This document shows, piece by piece, positions 1-13,142 of a DNA stretch of 64,000 nt. The number at the start of each line of letters is the position of its first letter. Positions within the stretch are counted from its first letter, which is position 1. A model generated the notes under the pieces. It was not told the DNA's origin. It made no database searches and saw only the letters and a program-made list of their open reading frames with translations. This DNA is from Bursaphelenchus xylophilus. Its lineage: Eukaryota > Nematoda > Chromadorea > Rhabditida > Aphelenchoididae. The stretch lies in contig CAJFCV020000004.1 of NCBI GenBank assembly GCA_904066235.2, positions 6,634,001 to 6,698,000 of the forward strand. The letters are read 5' to 3'. A program made the position numbers and the translations under genes.

Positions 1-238
1 GCCTTTCGGAGATTCCCACGGCTCTAAAGTGGCTGGCCGGAGGGGATTGGCATTTCTAGGGTTTTCGGAAGAAGTAATTATAATGCAAGGAAAATATAAT
101 TTATTACAATAAATAATTTTTAACAACCGTAAGAAACCCCAGAGCATAGACACTGGCATCTCTGCTGTACAACAATTGTGAGAACATGTGTTTGGATGTT
201 CAACGAGGGAGATCAACAAGTACCATGGCTAAAACGCA
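1..238. other. 3' flank of lag-1, no gene seen
   Basis: No coding region is supported here. On the minus strand an AATAAA-type polyadenylation signal lies near position 100, about 135 bp past the lag-1 stop, which fits the 3' UTR and cleavage region of lag-1. The rest is AT-rich and unremarkable. Confidence 0.5.
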
Positions 239-3685
<3,447 letters not shown>

Positions 3686-4150
3686 TACATTCTCTGGAAG
3701 AAAAAATGAAGGGAAGGAGTGAAGGGATGGGTGGGAAAATAATGAAAACACAACCCTCCCCGATCGCTCGCCGACTTCCCAGGCTCCCAGGGCCAAACTG
3801 CGCGTTTCCCAGGCCCGTAAAAGAAAAAATATGCGCTAGGATCAGTCGCCGGCGTCGTCTTTGCTTCTCTTGCAATGAATCACAGAGGAATGCATCGGAC
3901 GGGAAAGACTCCCATCGACTGGGAACCGAGACACACACACAAATCCCACTTCGACGGATTTCCCACATAAAATCGGGGAAATCACATTATTTTCTCGATT
4001 GAATCGGAATGCCAGAGATCGAGAGAACGCGCCAACGCCGTGTGTCCGGAATTGTTCTGACGTCACGAGATGACATTTTGCGTGAAAGTCATTTGCATAA
4101 TTCGTCAGAAATGATCCATAAAACTAAAACCAGAATCATTTCTGCTCCTG
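3686..4150. promoter_or_regulatory. Divergent upstream region between lag-1 and a PP1-like phosphatase gene
   Basis: This 465-bp interval separates the lag-1 start (minus strand) from the phosphatase start (plus strand). It contains short open stretches without recognisable domains, which could be 5' UTR or an extra lag-1 exon. It is inferred to hold both promoters because no other gene intervenes. I recognise no specific transcription-factor site. Confidence 0.4.
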
Positions 4151-5865
4151 TTGATTTCATTTGGATTCGTAAATTCGATGCGTGAAGACCGTGCAAGGAG
4201 TATGTCCAAAAACACGGCAGAAGGAGATGACAAAGTTGGAGAAAAAGTTGAACATAAGAAGGATATAAAACCTCCATTCCTTCCTGATCTCAATGAGAAG
4301 GAAACCAAAGCTGATATTCAAAAACGGCTTCAAGGATACGCCAACATAATTAGAAGTTTAAAAGTAAATATTTACAGTAATCTAACAGGGGAAGTACTCC
4401 AAGTGCGACGCCCAGATTTTGATGAAATTTGGCACAAACTTAGAATAGTTTTTTCTAAGATACATGCGAGAATCCTAGCTCGCGCTTTGCAGAAACCACC
4501 GAGATTTTTAGACCAAAAGTCGGCGAAGATTTAGGACTTTTTGCCGAATTTCGGCACGAAAAGTTTCATGCCTATTTCAATTGTAAAGGATAATGTTTCT
4601 ACAAAAAATCAAATTTTTCCGCACGAAACTGCCAAAATTATGGCCAAAAAGCGCTTTTCTCTCTGACCGCTCTCCATGTTTAGCGTGCTCTCTCGGCAGC
4701 AAAAATCGTTCGATATCTCGGCGGCGCCCGCAAAGCGCGAGCTAAAACCTTCAGGAATTGATAAGTATTTAGTCCATACCCGACGTGTGTGCAAAATTTA
4801 AAGAAAATCTGAGCGTCGCACTTGGAGTACTTCCCCTGTAAGTAGCAAAGCTTTTTAGGGTGAAAAGAAGGAGCGGTTGACTGGCAATCCCATAACTCTC
4901 CAAATGGCGCTGGAGATCACTCTTCGCGGTCGAGAACGTTTCATGACCGAGCCACCGATCGTCAGCACATCTGGTGGGATCTGTGTTGTCGGTGACCTCC
5001 ATTCCAATCTGATGGAGCTTTTGGTACGGGCTTTCTGTTATAGCATGTTCTATGACCTATTACTTTGGATTAAGAGTTTGTTGTTTGAAGACTTTGTTGG
5101 ATAAACTGGGTATTCCTCCCTTCCAACGACTTCTCTTTCTCGGCGATTACGTGGACAGAGGTGATTTTGGCGTAGAAGTTGTCTGTCTGCTTACCATCTA
5201 CAAGATCCTCTATCCGAAACATATCTATCTCTTGAGAGGAAATCACGAAACCCGAGCTATGAACATTTTCTACGGATTCCTGAATGAATGCAAACGCAAG
5301 TATGGACGAAGAAGAGGTAAAGATACATGTAATCGTTTAATTAATTTTGGATTTTAATAATTTCAGGCCGTCTTATGTATACGTACTTCGGGCACATGTT
5401 CAATGTGTTGCCCATCGCTGCCGTAATAGGCGGAAGAATATTTTGTGCGCACGGTGGCATCTCGAGAGCCTTACGTAATGTGACACAACTGAAGAAAATC
5501 GCCCGCCCGTATGATGTAGCCGATTTCGGGATACTTTGTGATTTGGTCTGGTCGGACCCCGTCGGTAGTAGCATTGACTTTGCATTGTCTCCGAGAAAGA
5601 TTGGAACGGTTTGTCTGAAGAGTAATAACGGATAGTCCCGTTCTTTTTGCAGGTTTTTGGAACCAATGGTCTCAAAGAATTTTTCGAAAATACGGGAATG
5701 GATTTGCTTATCAGAGCACATCAAAGTGTACCCGAGGGGACGGAGCTGACCCTTGGGGGCTCTCTTACCGTATTCAGTGTTCCCAACTATATGGACGACA
5801 ATAACAAGGGAGGCGTGGCATACGTTGACAATGATTTGAATGTTCGGTGCTATCGGTTCAAGTGA
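4151..5865 (+). CDS. PP1-like serine/threonine protein phosphatase (PPP family, divergent)
   Basis: This is a metal-dependent phosphoprotein phosphatase catalytic domain. The PPP signatures appear in order: GDLHSN (normally GDxHG), GDYVDRG, LLRGNHE, HGGIS, DLVWSDP and IRAHQ. The metal-binding Asp and His of the first motif are kept, while Gly is replaced by Ser. The C-terminal segment has SVPNYM where PP1 has SAPNYC, so the reactive Cys near the active site is absent. Five exons are read: 4151-4363, 4859-5023, 5091-5316, 5367-5608 and 5653-5865, all joining in frame. Alternative start codons lie at 4178 and 4202. The first intron holds a 453-bp inverted-repeat element. Nematodes carry many divergent PP1 paralogues, often germline-biased; this looks like one of them, not the canonical PP1 orthologue. 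Confidence 0.88.
4386..4838. mobile_element. Inverted-repeat MITE (family A) in phosphatase intron 1, TAA target duplication
   Basis: The left end starts CAGGGGAAGTACTCCAAGTG and the right end is its reverse complement; both are flanked by TAA (4383-4385 and 4839-4841). The terminal repeats extend about 50 bp with a few mismatches. No transposase is encoded. A 3-bp TWA duplication is typical of PIF/Harbinger-type elements, so this is probably a non-autonomous derivative of that superfamily. Related copies occur at 37479-37641 and about 60150-60374. Confidence 0.85.
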
Positions 5866-5991
5866 GTCAATTGAATTCGAATTCTAGTCCAAATACTTCA
5901 GATCAACGAAAGATCAATAAAGTATCGCTAAGAAAGAAGCAACGAAATCAAATACCTCAGGGTTTATTCATAGAGTAAACATAATTGGAAA

Positions 5992-7971
5992 TTAGACATT
6001 ACTTTGCCGAAACACGTCGAATGAGGCATTCTTCACTTTGGCCGCGGTTTTCATTAGCTGAAAGAAGTATTATATACAAGTGGTGGACTTACCCTGGCTC
6101 TGGGTTTCTTTCCTGATTTATCAGTCCTTTCTTTGTTCTCATCAACAGCACTATCCTCTCCTGCCTTTAATTCCTTCGATCCTTTATCATCTTCCAATTG
6201 TGGTCTAAGAATGTTTTTCAATTCCTTTTCGCTGTTCTTCTTCAGTTCCAGATATTCATCTTTCAGCTTTTTGTACCGGCGGCTAAAAAAGAAAGCGATG
6301 GTCTAAACAATCCTAAACTTACAAAGAGAATGCTTGAATCCTCGTGAAGAATGTTGCCAAAGTCATCTTCGGGAGTTTTCCCTTCTTCTTCCTCTTTCGT
6401 TTCTTCTTCTCCTGCCCATCATTCCCCTGGTTTCCTTCCGTTTTGGCCTTCTTAATGGGTACATCACTCTCTCCGCCACTATCTCCACTCATTTCGCTGG
6501 TTGAGATGTCAGTGCATCGTCGTTTTCTTCGAGTTGCGGCCACAGTTTGAGCTTCTTCCAACAGTTTTGTTATGTCAGATTGATCTGTTTCTGGCTGACT
6601 TTTATCTTTGTTCTCGGCAGTCTTCTTCTTCCTGTGATGATGACCTCGATTCAAATGAGAATTGATGTAATATGCCTGAACATTGAAAAAACCCATTAGT
6701 AAAATGAAGTACAGGGTTTTACAAAAGACGTGAAGGAAATTCGTAGGCTACAAAACCTCTTCTCCCACTTCCGGCGGAGGCGGCGCAGAGACTTCGTTTT
6801 TGGAATATATCGTTTTAAGCGAGAGTGTTTTTTGTCTATGAAATAACAAGATTTTAAAGTGTAAACTGAGGTCGCTAGGATCTTTTGAAGTAGGAGCATT
6901 TTGAAGATGACCAAGAACTCTTGGAGTTTTTCGATTGAAAGTCACCGAGAAATTTCGGATTTTTTCGATGGAGCTGATGTTGAAAACAGGAAAGGAAATT
7001 GCCAACACGCCGCAAATTATGCAAAAAATTCAGCTGCCCTTAAAAATCCGAAAATTCTCAGTCATAATTTTTCAACCGAAAAACACTGGTTTTCAGTGTA
7101 AAAAGCTTTTTTTACAAAAAGGCTTCTGATCAAAAAGATCGTAGCGACCTCAGTATGCACTGTAAAGTCTTGTTAGTTCATAGACAAAAAATAATCTCGC
7201 TTAAAAATACATATTCCATAGACGAAATCTCTGCGCCGCCTCCGCCGGAAGTTATAGCCTCCGACTTTCCTTCACGTTTTTTGTAAGGCCTTGTATAAGC
7301 ATAGTCGGATCCTTCAACAAATTTATTACTTTGCAAAACCGCCTTGCCGCAACTTTGGAGGTGAATTGGACAAAACCAAAGCCAGAGTTGATAGGGTACT
7401 CCATTCCGGGACAAGATCTCCGTTTCAATCGGTCAACTTGTGGCAACGTGACTTGAACTACATTACCAAACACGCTTGCGCGTTTCTTTAACTGATCTGC
7501 CGAACAGGTTGGTGGCAAGTTATCCTGCAGAAAAATGAATGACTGATAAGCCAAAATCAACTTACAACGTAGACCATTTTCTCCTCGAGGTTTTCTTTGG
7601 CATCATTTTTCAGAATAACATTTAGCTGGTTTTTATCATCGCCAGTAATTTCAAATAAATTACTTAAATTAGATATAGACTTGAGTTGTGCCGTAGTCAA
7701 CGCTCCAACCTTATCCATGTTTTCTAATGATAATCGAGACAGAACATCAGAAAGGGAGGCCCTAAAATCTCCATCGACATCCGGCTCAACAAGGTCGACG
7801 ACATCTGAATTCTTTGCCAATAAAGCTTCTTCAATCTGAAGCATCGTAATTAATTACATCCAAAATTAACTTTGGTGTACTCACCTTTCTTCTGATTTCC
7901 TGTCTGATTCCCTTCTTTTTCGGTCTAACTCTTTTCTTTAACTTCTTCTGCTTCTCGGTGTTTACCTCCAT
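5992..7971 (-). CDS. LARP7-like La-related RNA-binding protein lacking a visible C-terminal xRRM
   Basis: The N-terminal exon (start at 7971) is lysine-rich and leads into a divergent La-motif-like region. An RRM follows, with VYVDNLPP across an intron and the RNP1-like SGFGFVQF (around 7350-7560). A long basic, low-complexity linker comes next, then RRYKKLKDEYLELKK, which matches the conserved LARP7 segment around SEWMDLKKEYLALQK. This supports a family that binds U6 or 7SK-type RNAs in the nucleus. After that segment only about 90 residues remain and I see no second RRM, so the 7SK-binding xRRM appears absent. An inverted-repeat element of 582 bp lies in the intron at about 6697-7300. The start codon follows a TTTAG acceptor and is 94 bp downstream of the P5C reductase stop, suggesting an operon. 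Confidence 0.75.
6712..7293. mobile_element. Tc1/mariner-like inverted-repeat element in LARP7-like intron
   Basis: The left end begins CAGGGTTTTACAAAAGACG and the right end mirrors it as CGTTTTTTGTAAGGCCTTG, both flanked by TA (6710-6711 and 7294-7295). The arms are long, roughly 170 bp, and include a shared GC-rich stretch (ACTTCCGGCGGAGGCGGCGC on the left). The 582-bp element encodes no recognisable protein. The TA duplication and CAGGG-type ends point to a non-autonomous Tc1/mariner derivative. Confidence 0.8.
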
Positions 7972-8065
7972 TGTCTAAAGTGGCAATGTTTTTCAAAAAC
8001 AATTTCAAAAAGATAAACTAGTGGCACAAACACTTGAACTCCGTGGTCATATCTTAGAATAACAT

Positions 8066-10037
8066 TTATTTCTTATTAACATCAACATTTCCAAGTTCAT
8101 AGGCACGATCGCTAGTGGCTTTTATACACTCAATCAGTGCCGATCTTACTCCTAAACATATATTTCTCATTATATTACTCTCCTTACCTCCTTTCTCCAA
8201 TTCTCGGACCCCAGCAATTGTGGTCCCAGCCGCTGAGCAGACCTTGTCCTTCAATTGACCTGGGTGAATTCCTGTCTCCAACATTAGTTGGATGGACCCC
8301 TTCAGCATCAACAATGTCATTTCAAAGGCTTTATCTCGAGGTAATCCAGCCAGGACTCCTCCATCAGCCAAACCTTCCACCAAGAGCCCGACAAAGGCTG
8401 GCCCTGAGCCAGTAACAGCCGCCGCTGCATTGAATTGGCTCTCCGGAAGAACAAACACTTCTCCTGCAGCTCTAAGGAGAGCAGACGATACTTTGGAGAC
8501 ATATTCGTTGTTGGTGTAGAGCAATGTAACGCCAGCTCCAATCTCAGAGGGAATGTTTGGGATAAGTCTAACGACCGGGATTGGACCGAGGAAGGATAAC
8601 TAAAGAAAACACTACATATTTGGGAAAGGGGGTTACCTCTTTTGTTAACGTAGTATGCGTAACTCCGGCCAAGATGGACAAGATCATCACTGCCTCTAAT
8701 TTGAGATCTCGGGCGACTGCCAAGACATCAAACAACTCCGTTCTGATTTGGGGCTTCACCCCAATCATTATAATTCTGTTGGCACTCGCTGAAAACTATT
8801 ATTTTCAGTAGCAGTAGCGCATGTGACGTTTTTGGCCCCACTATTTGTCGGTTGTTTTTATTCACAGACTGGTTTGGTCGCCAAGACGTTTTTGTCCTCA
8901 AACCAGTTGTGGCTAGGGTGCATTGTGCACCGATCGGAATTTGTCATAGTACAGATTTTATTGAGGTACTAGGCGGTGCAAGCAACCCCGCACAGTGCAA
9001 AAAATGTTTTGAAAAGGGCAATCGAAAGCACAGTGCGCTCTTTTTTTCGCACCACGCACTTTCTGGAACGCCTAGTAGCACGTAATAATACATAGTACGA
9101 GGTAAGAATTAGGCCAAAATGTGCCAATGCTGTTAGCTTGATAACCAGCACTGCGCAAAAACACAGTTTTAACACTTGATACTACATAGCGTCCGGACTT
9201 TTCAGGTCTACGACAGTTCGGGTCAACGCAAAACTGATCGGTACGATGCGTACACGCGGAGACCCAAAAAAAAGTTGTAAGACGTGCCCACGAAACCAGG
9301 AAAGTCCGTTAGATGGAAGGCGGATGCTCGGTGAAGACTCGGCGGAGATATGGCAAAGACTTACAATAGGACATCTTTTTATAATTTTACCTATTGCTAA
9401 AACCCTATATAGCACGTAATTATTTTTGTGAACTTTTTGGTCAGTGTTGGGTATCAAAACAACAGCATCAATGTCAATTTTTACCTCTGCTGATTAGTAT
9501 CACCTTGTATAATACTATACAATAGAAAATTCTAAAAATGTGTTTTTGCGCATCCGATCGATACACAATGAGCCCAGCCGCAACGGGTTTGGGGACAAAA
9601 TCATCCTGCGGACAAAAAATTAAAAAATGGGGACAAAACCAAAACCGGTCTGGGGACAAAAATGGGCCAAATCTTCAGTACTTGTATTACATACGCGGTT
9701 GACTTTGGATGTATGAAGTAAGTGTACAAGCCCTCTCAAATCCTCTGTCAATCCATTTTGAGACAGATTTTTGGGACTGAGTCACCGGAACAACTTCTGA
9801 CTTCGAGAAACATTCTAAAAGTACGGAAAACAAGCATAAGACTTACCCTTAGCTACAAACGCATCGATCAAACATTGAGACATCCTCCCTGCTCCAAGCA
9901 CAACAAGTTCGTTGGGCCGAGGATTTCCAGCCAGATAATTCAGGTAAACTCGGAATCTCTCGCCAAGTGACACTTCAAGAATCTTATGTTGATGAGATTG
10001 ACTTACTATCAATATCCGCGTCCATCTCGTCAGCCAT
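8066..10037 (-). CDS. Pyrroline-5-carboxylate reductase (proline biosynthesis)
   Basis: This enzyme reduces P5C to proline with NAD(P)H. The N terminus has the nucleotide-binding VVLGAGRMSQ. The middle has IIMIGVKPQIR and ILAGV, and the C-terminal half has AVTGSGPAF, LADGGVLAGLPRDKAF and the signature LKDKVCSAAGTTIAGVREL. Starting from ATG at 10037, exons read approximately 10009-10037 (very short), about 9842-9974, about 9690-9806 (weakly defined, similar to the variable segment between the Gly-rich loop and VKP), then about 8600-8796 and 8066 to about 8560. The large intron between the third and fourth exons is about 0.9 kb and carries a degenerate inverted-repeat element. LARP7-like follows 94 bp after the stop, and AATAAA overlaps the stop codon. 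Confidence 0.9.
8835..9675. mobile_element. Degenerate inverted-repeat element in P5C reductase intron
   Basis: The left arm (about 8838-8945), including GTTTTTGTCCTCAAACCAGT and CACCGATCGGA, is roughly three-quarters identical to the reverse complement of about 9550-9675, including GATTTTGTCCCCAAACCCGT and TATCGATCGGA. Arms are at least 110 bp. I cannot place the exact ends or a target-site duplication. No transposase is recognised in the interior. Confidence 0.6.
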
Positions 10038-10484
10038 AGTTACGGTACAAATTTTATTATGCTAAAAGATAAAACCTTACACATGTAATACAATTCTGAA
10101 TATTAAATTACGTTAAAACTAAAAAATAGAACCGCTTATATTTGGTGCGTCAAATTACACCGTGACTACATGAAAACATAAATACCCGAATCTTCAACAA
10201 TTTTTTGTTATTTTGCAGTTTTGATCGTATACAACGCCGCGATATCTATTTGAATTTCGAGCAACCATTAGGGCGCAGTTCGCCATTGTAAAAAATTATT
10301 TTGCACGACTCATTTTGGAAACCTAGATCGTCTGTAGACTCCATAATAGAGTGTATATACATATATTTCTTGAGTTCTCTTGGCTTGTCCACATCTGGTT
10401 GTTCGAAGATTCGTTCTTCAGTGCGTTACCCTCGTTGAATCATTTTATTATTTCATTTCGTAACTTTTTTTGAGTATTTTAGAC
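10038..10484. promoter_or_regulatory. Divergent upstream region of P5C reductase and CSN3
   Basis: The 447-bp AT-rich interval lies between two start codons that point away from each other, so it is inferred to hold both promoters. A TATATACATATAT tract lies near 10355. A TTTTAG acceptor-like sequence sits just before the CSN3 start and could be a trans-splice site. No other feature is recognised. Confidence 0.4.
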
Positions 10485-12001
10485 ATGGTTAATGCCTTGC
10501 AAAGTTTTATGGCTGCGGCCAATCAATATGGCAGTCGTAAGTTTAGTCCAGAATGTTTGACTTTGCCCGAATATGCTTTAAATCATTTGTTCTTTTAGAT
10601 CCCTTGAAAGAAGTTGTCGAAGCTTTAAAGAAAGCAACTCCTACTCTCAATAAAGTGTCATATGCCGACATCGACAAGTTTGTTGATGTTTTAATTGGGA
10701 AGAACAATGGAGTCGGCGCTTGTTTCCTTCTCCACGGGAAGATCAAAAGAGGAAGCGAAGCAGTCGCTGATTATTTACAGTTGTTAACCCAGTCCAAAAA
10801 AGTAATTGATCTCATCAATGACAGTGAGATTGAGTATGTATACGAAAAGTGTGAGTGCATGGGTCTTAATATTTAACTTCTGTATTTAGTTTCACAAACA
10901 TTCACAGATCTGGCTTTGTTGTATGTCGATAACAAGATACCTTTGCATGGAATTAAGATCTTGAAATTCGCCATTCAAAAATTGACCAGAGGTGTTAATG
11001 GTACAATTACAAATTTGCATCCTGCTCTCCTTGGCCTTTGTTTGGCAGCGAACCGTTTTGATCCGGCACTCGAATATCTGAATCTCGATGCTGAAGCCAT
11101 CTTCCTAAATGCAATTAATGGACCCGTTCTGGACAGTCAATCGATTCTTCTTTTCTTTTACTATGGTGGCATGATCTACATTGCACTGGAGATGTGGGAG
11201 GAAGCATCCTTCTATCTACAGACTTGTGTCTGCCTTCCGGCTGTGTCTGCTTCGGCTATCATGGTTGAAGCTTTGAAGAAGCTAATCTTGGTTAATTGTA
11301 TTCTTGACAAGAATGAAGCTCTCCCATCTTATCGATCAGCTGCTCTTCAACGCGCCTCGCAATTCAAATGCACCACTTATCATGCAGTAGCTGCCAGTTA
11401 TAACGAAATCTGCACGAAAAAAGACTTGAGCAAGATTAAACGCAAGTTCTCTTTGATTTTCAACAAGGATGGAGATCAACTGAGAACTGTAAGTCCGGCT
11501 AAGACTCTGTTTGACGTTTTAGGATAAGAACACTGGGCTTGTTCGCAAGGTCCAGGACCACTCCATCTTTGTCAGGACTAACCAATTGTCGCAGGTTTGC
11601 TATTTTTCACAAGTAATTGTCGTTTAAAGGTATTCACTCGGCTGAAGTTGTCGGACGTCCGAGCTTATCTTGAGTTCAAGGACGAAGTTGCCGACCCGGA
11701 AATCTTGGTGCAAAGTCTTATCCAAAAGTCCTTGATAAATGGCCAGATTGATCAGAGAACGGAATCAGTAATCTTTGCGGAATCTGCAAAGGTCGATATC
11801 GATGCGAATCAGTTAGAATCCGCCATGAAGAATTGCGTGGAACTGTCGGAAGTTCTCTACAAATGCCATCAAGAAATGAATCTGCATCCCATTTACCTCC
11901 AGAAGTCTGGAAAGAAGGGTGGCGCTAGTGGCTCTAATCAATTCGCGGGTAACATGATGATGGAGGACGAAGGTGTTGTGGCCCCGTCGGTATCTTCGTA
12001 A
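10485..12001 (+). CDS. csn-3: COP9 signalosome subunit 3 (PCI domain)
   Basis: This is a subunit of the COP9 signalosome, which removes NEDD8 from cullins. The protein aligns along its length with metazoan CSN3. Examples are the N-terminal helical repeats with HGIKILKFAIQKLTRG, PALEYLNLDAEAI, FYYGGMIYIALEMWEEA, and a C-terminal PCI region with FTRLKLSDVRAYLEFKDEV and LSEVLYKCHQEMNLHPIYLQ. Exons are 10485-10536, 10599 to about 10850, about 10890-11487, 11523 to about 11595 and about 11630-12001. The C-terminal tail is short and disordered, as in other CSN3 proteins. It is the first gene of a tightly spaced + strand cluster; the next start codon is 187 bp away. AATAAA occurs shortly after the stop. 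Confidence 0.93.
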
Positions 12002-12188
12002 TCATATATATTGTAATAAAGAGAAATCTCCACTGTGAGGACTCGCTCTCTCTGTAATGGTCCGAACCGTTATCATATCTCTATTGCTTTTGTCGCGCGT
12101 GTTTTTTGACGAATGGGTTCAATTCTTTTGTTGGGGAGAGCAGCAAGTCAGCATTCCATTTCTGAGTTCTTCCTTTTCCTAATATATT

Positions 12189-12458
12189 ATGACGGGCCTT
12201 CCCAAATACATTCTCGTATCCACCCAAATTCGAACTGAAAGTGGCCCCACGATTGTCGGTGATGCTGATTCCAGTCCTATGCTCATGGAACAGCTCGAGG
12301 CCACTTTGGAATCAAGATTAGGAAATAATTTTGCTGAATTTGTCACTTCATGGCCCCCCAGGAAAGTCTTAAATAAATTGGCAGAGTGGAACTATAAAGT
12401 TGTTGCTATGGCTGGAATAGGACAGACTTGTGTTTGGACTCTGGAACTAAACAATTGA
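12189..12458 (+). CDS. gfrp-1: GTP cyclohydrolase I feedback regulatory protein
   Basis: This single-exon 89-residue protein matches GFRP closely: ILVSTQIRTESGPTIVGD, RLGNNFAEF, WPPRKVLNKLAEW and AGIGQTCVWTL. In the known family a GFRP pentamer binds GTP cyclohydrolase I and mediates inhibition by tetrahydrobiopterin and activation by phenylalanine. The length equals the usual 80-90 residues. The gene lies 187 bp after CSN3 and 88 bp before the COA1-like gene, a spacing typical of nematode operons. Confidence 0.95.
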   Translation: MTGLPKYILVSTQIRTESGPTIVGDADSSPMLMEQLEATLESRLGNNFAEFVTSWPPRKVLNKLAEWNYKVVAMAGIGQTCVWTLELNN

Positions 12459-12546
12459 ACCCATGAATCTCTTTTTTAGTATTGCGATTAAATATTGTAT
12501 TTGAATCGAGTTATATGTTGTAGATGCCTGGATACCGTTTAGAGTG

Positions 12547-12989
12547 ATGGCCCAAAGAAGTCTGATTCGGTTAAAGACGTCGACGTTAGTTCAGATTGCG
12601 GCCGGAACGTTTTTAGCAGGGTCTTCAGCAATTTACTTTCTCCAGAAATCGGTGCAGAATAAGGTCCGCAGTTCTCCTCATTACAAACAAGCTTTTGAAA
12701 TCATCAGTAATCATGATCGATTACTGGACGAATTAGGTAAACCGATTCAGATTGGCACTGTTGATCTCGCTGATCGCCGGCGGAATTACATCGACGAGAA
12801 GATCTCGGAGGTGAGGTGTCGATGCAGTGGATAATCAATGCATTTCAGTTCCGGGTGCCTGTCTCAGGCCCTTTAAGCAGCGGGTACATTAATATAATGG
12901 CACATCGACAAGACAAAGATGACGAGTTTAAGGTCTCACAACTATTGTTTGAAGGCCTTGATGGTGAATTCTTGTTGTATAAAAAATAA
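12547..12989 (+). CDS. COA1-like mitochondrial assembly protein (COA1/TIM21-related)
   Basis: This small protein of about 120 residues has two exons: about 12547-12810, and from about 12849 to 12989. A basic N terminus precedes one hydrophobic segment (LVQIAAGTFLAGSSAIYFL). The soluble part has VRSSPHYKQAF, LGKPIQIGTVDL and FRVPVSGPLSSGYINIMA across the exon junction. This pattern of single membrane anchor, PYY/SPHY motif, LG.PI and VPVSGP is that of the COA1 family, which aids cytochrome oxidase assembly in the inner mitochondrial membrane. An ATG three bases earlier (12544) is an alternative start. A TTTAG acceptor lies 4 nt before the start, as expected for trans-splicing. Confidence 0.75.
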
Positions 12990-13142
12990 AATTAGGAATT
13001 TATTGTCTAGTTATTTGAATAACGGTTTATTAACCATTATTATCGAGCACTGTAAATTAATTCGTTTAATGATATAGTAATTTTTCTTGAGTTTAATGCG
13101 TAATATCTAGTCGAGTTTTTTTGATGTCGATCCACATTCCGG

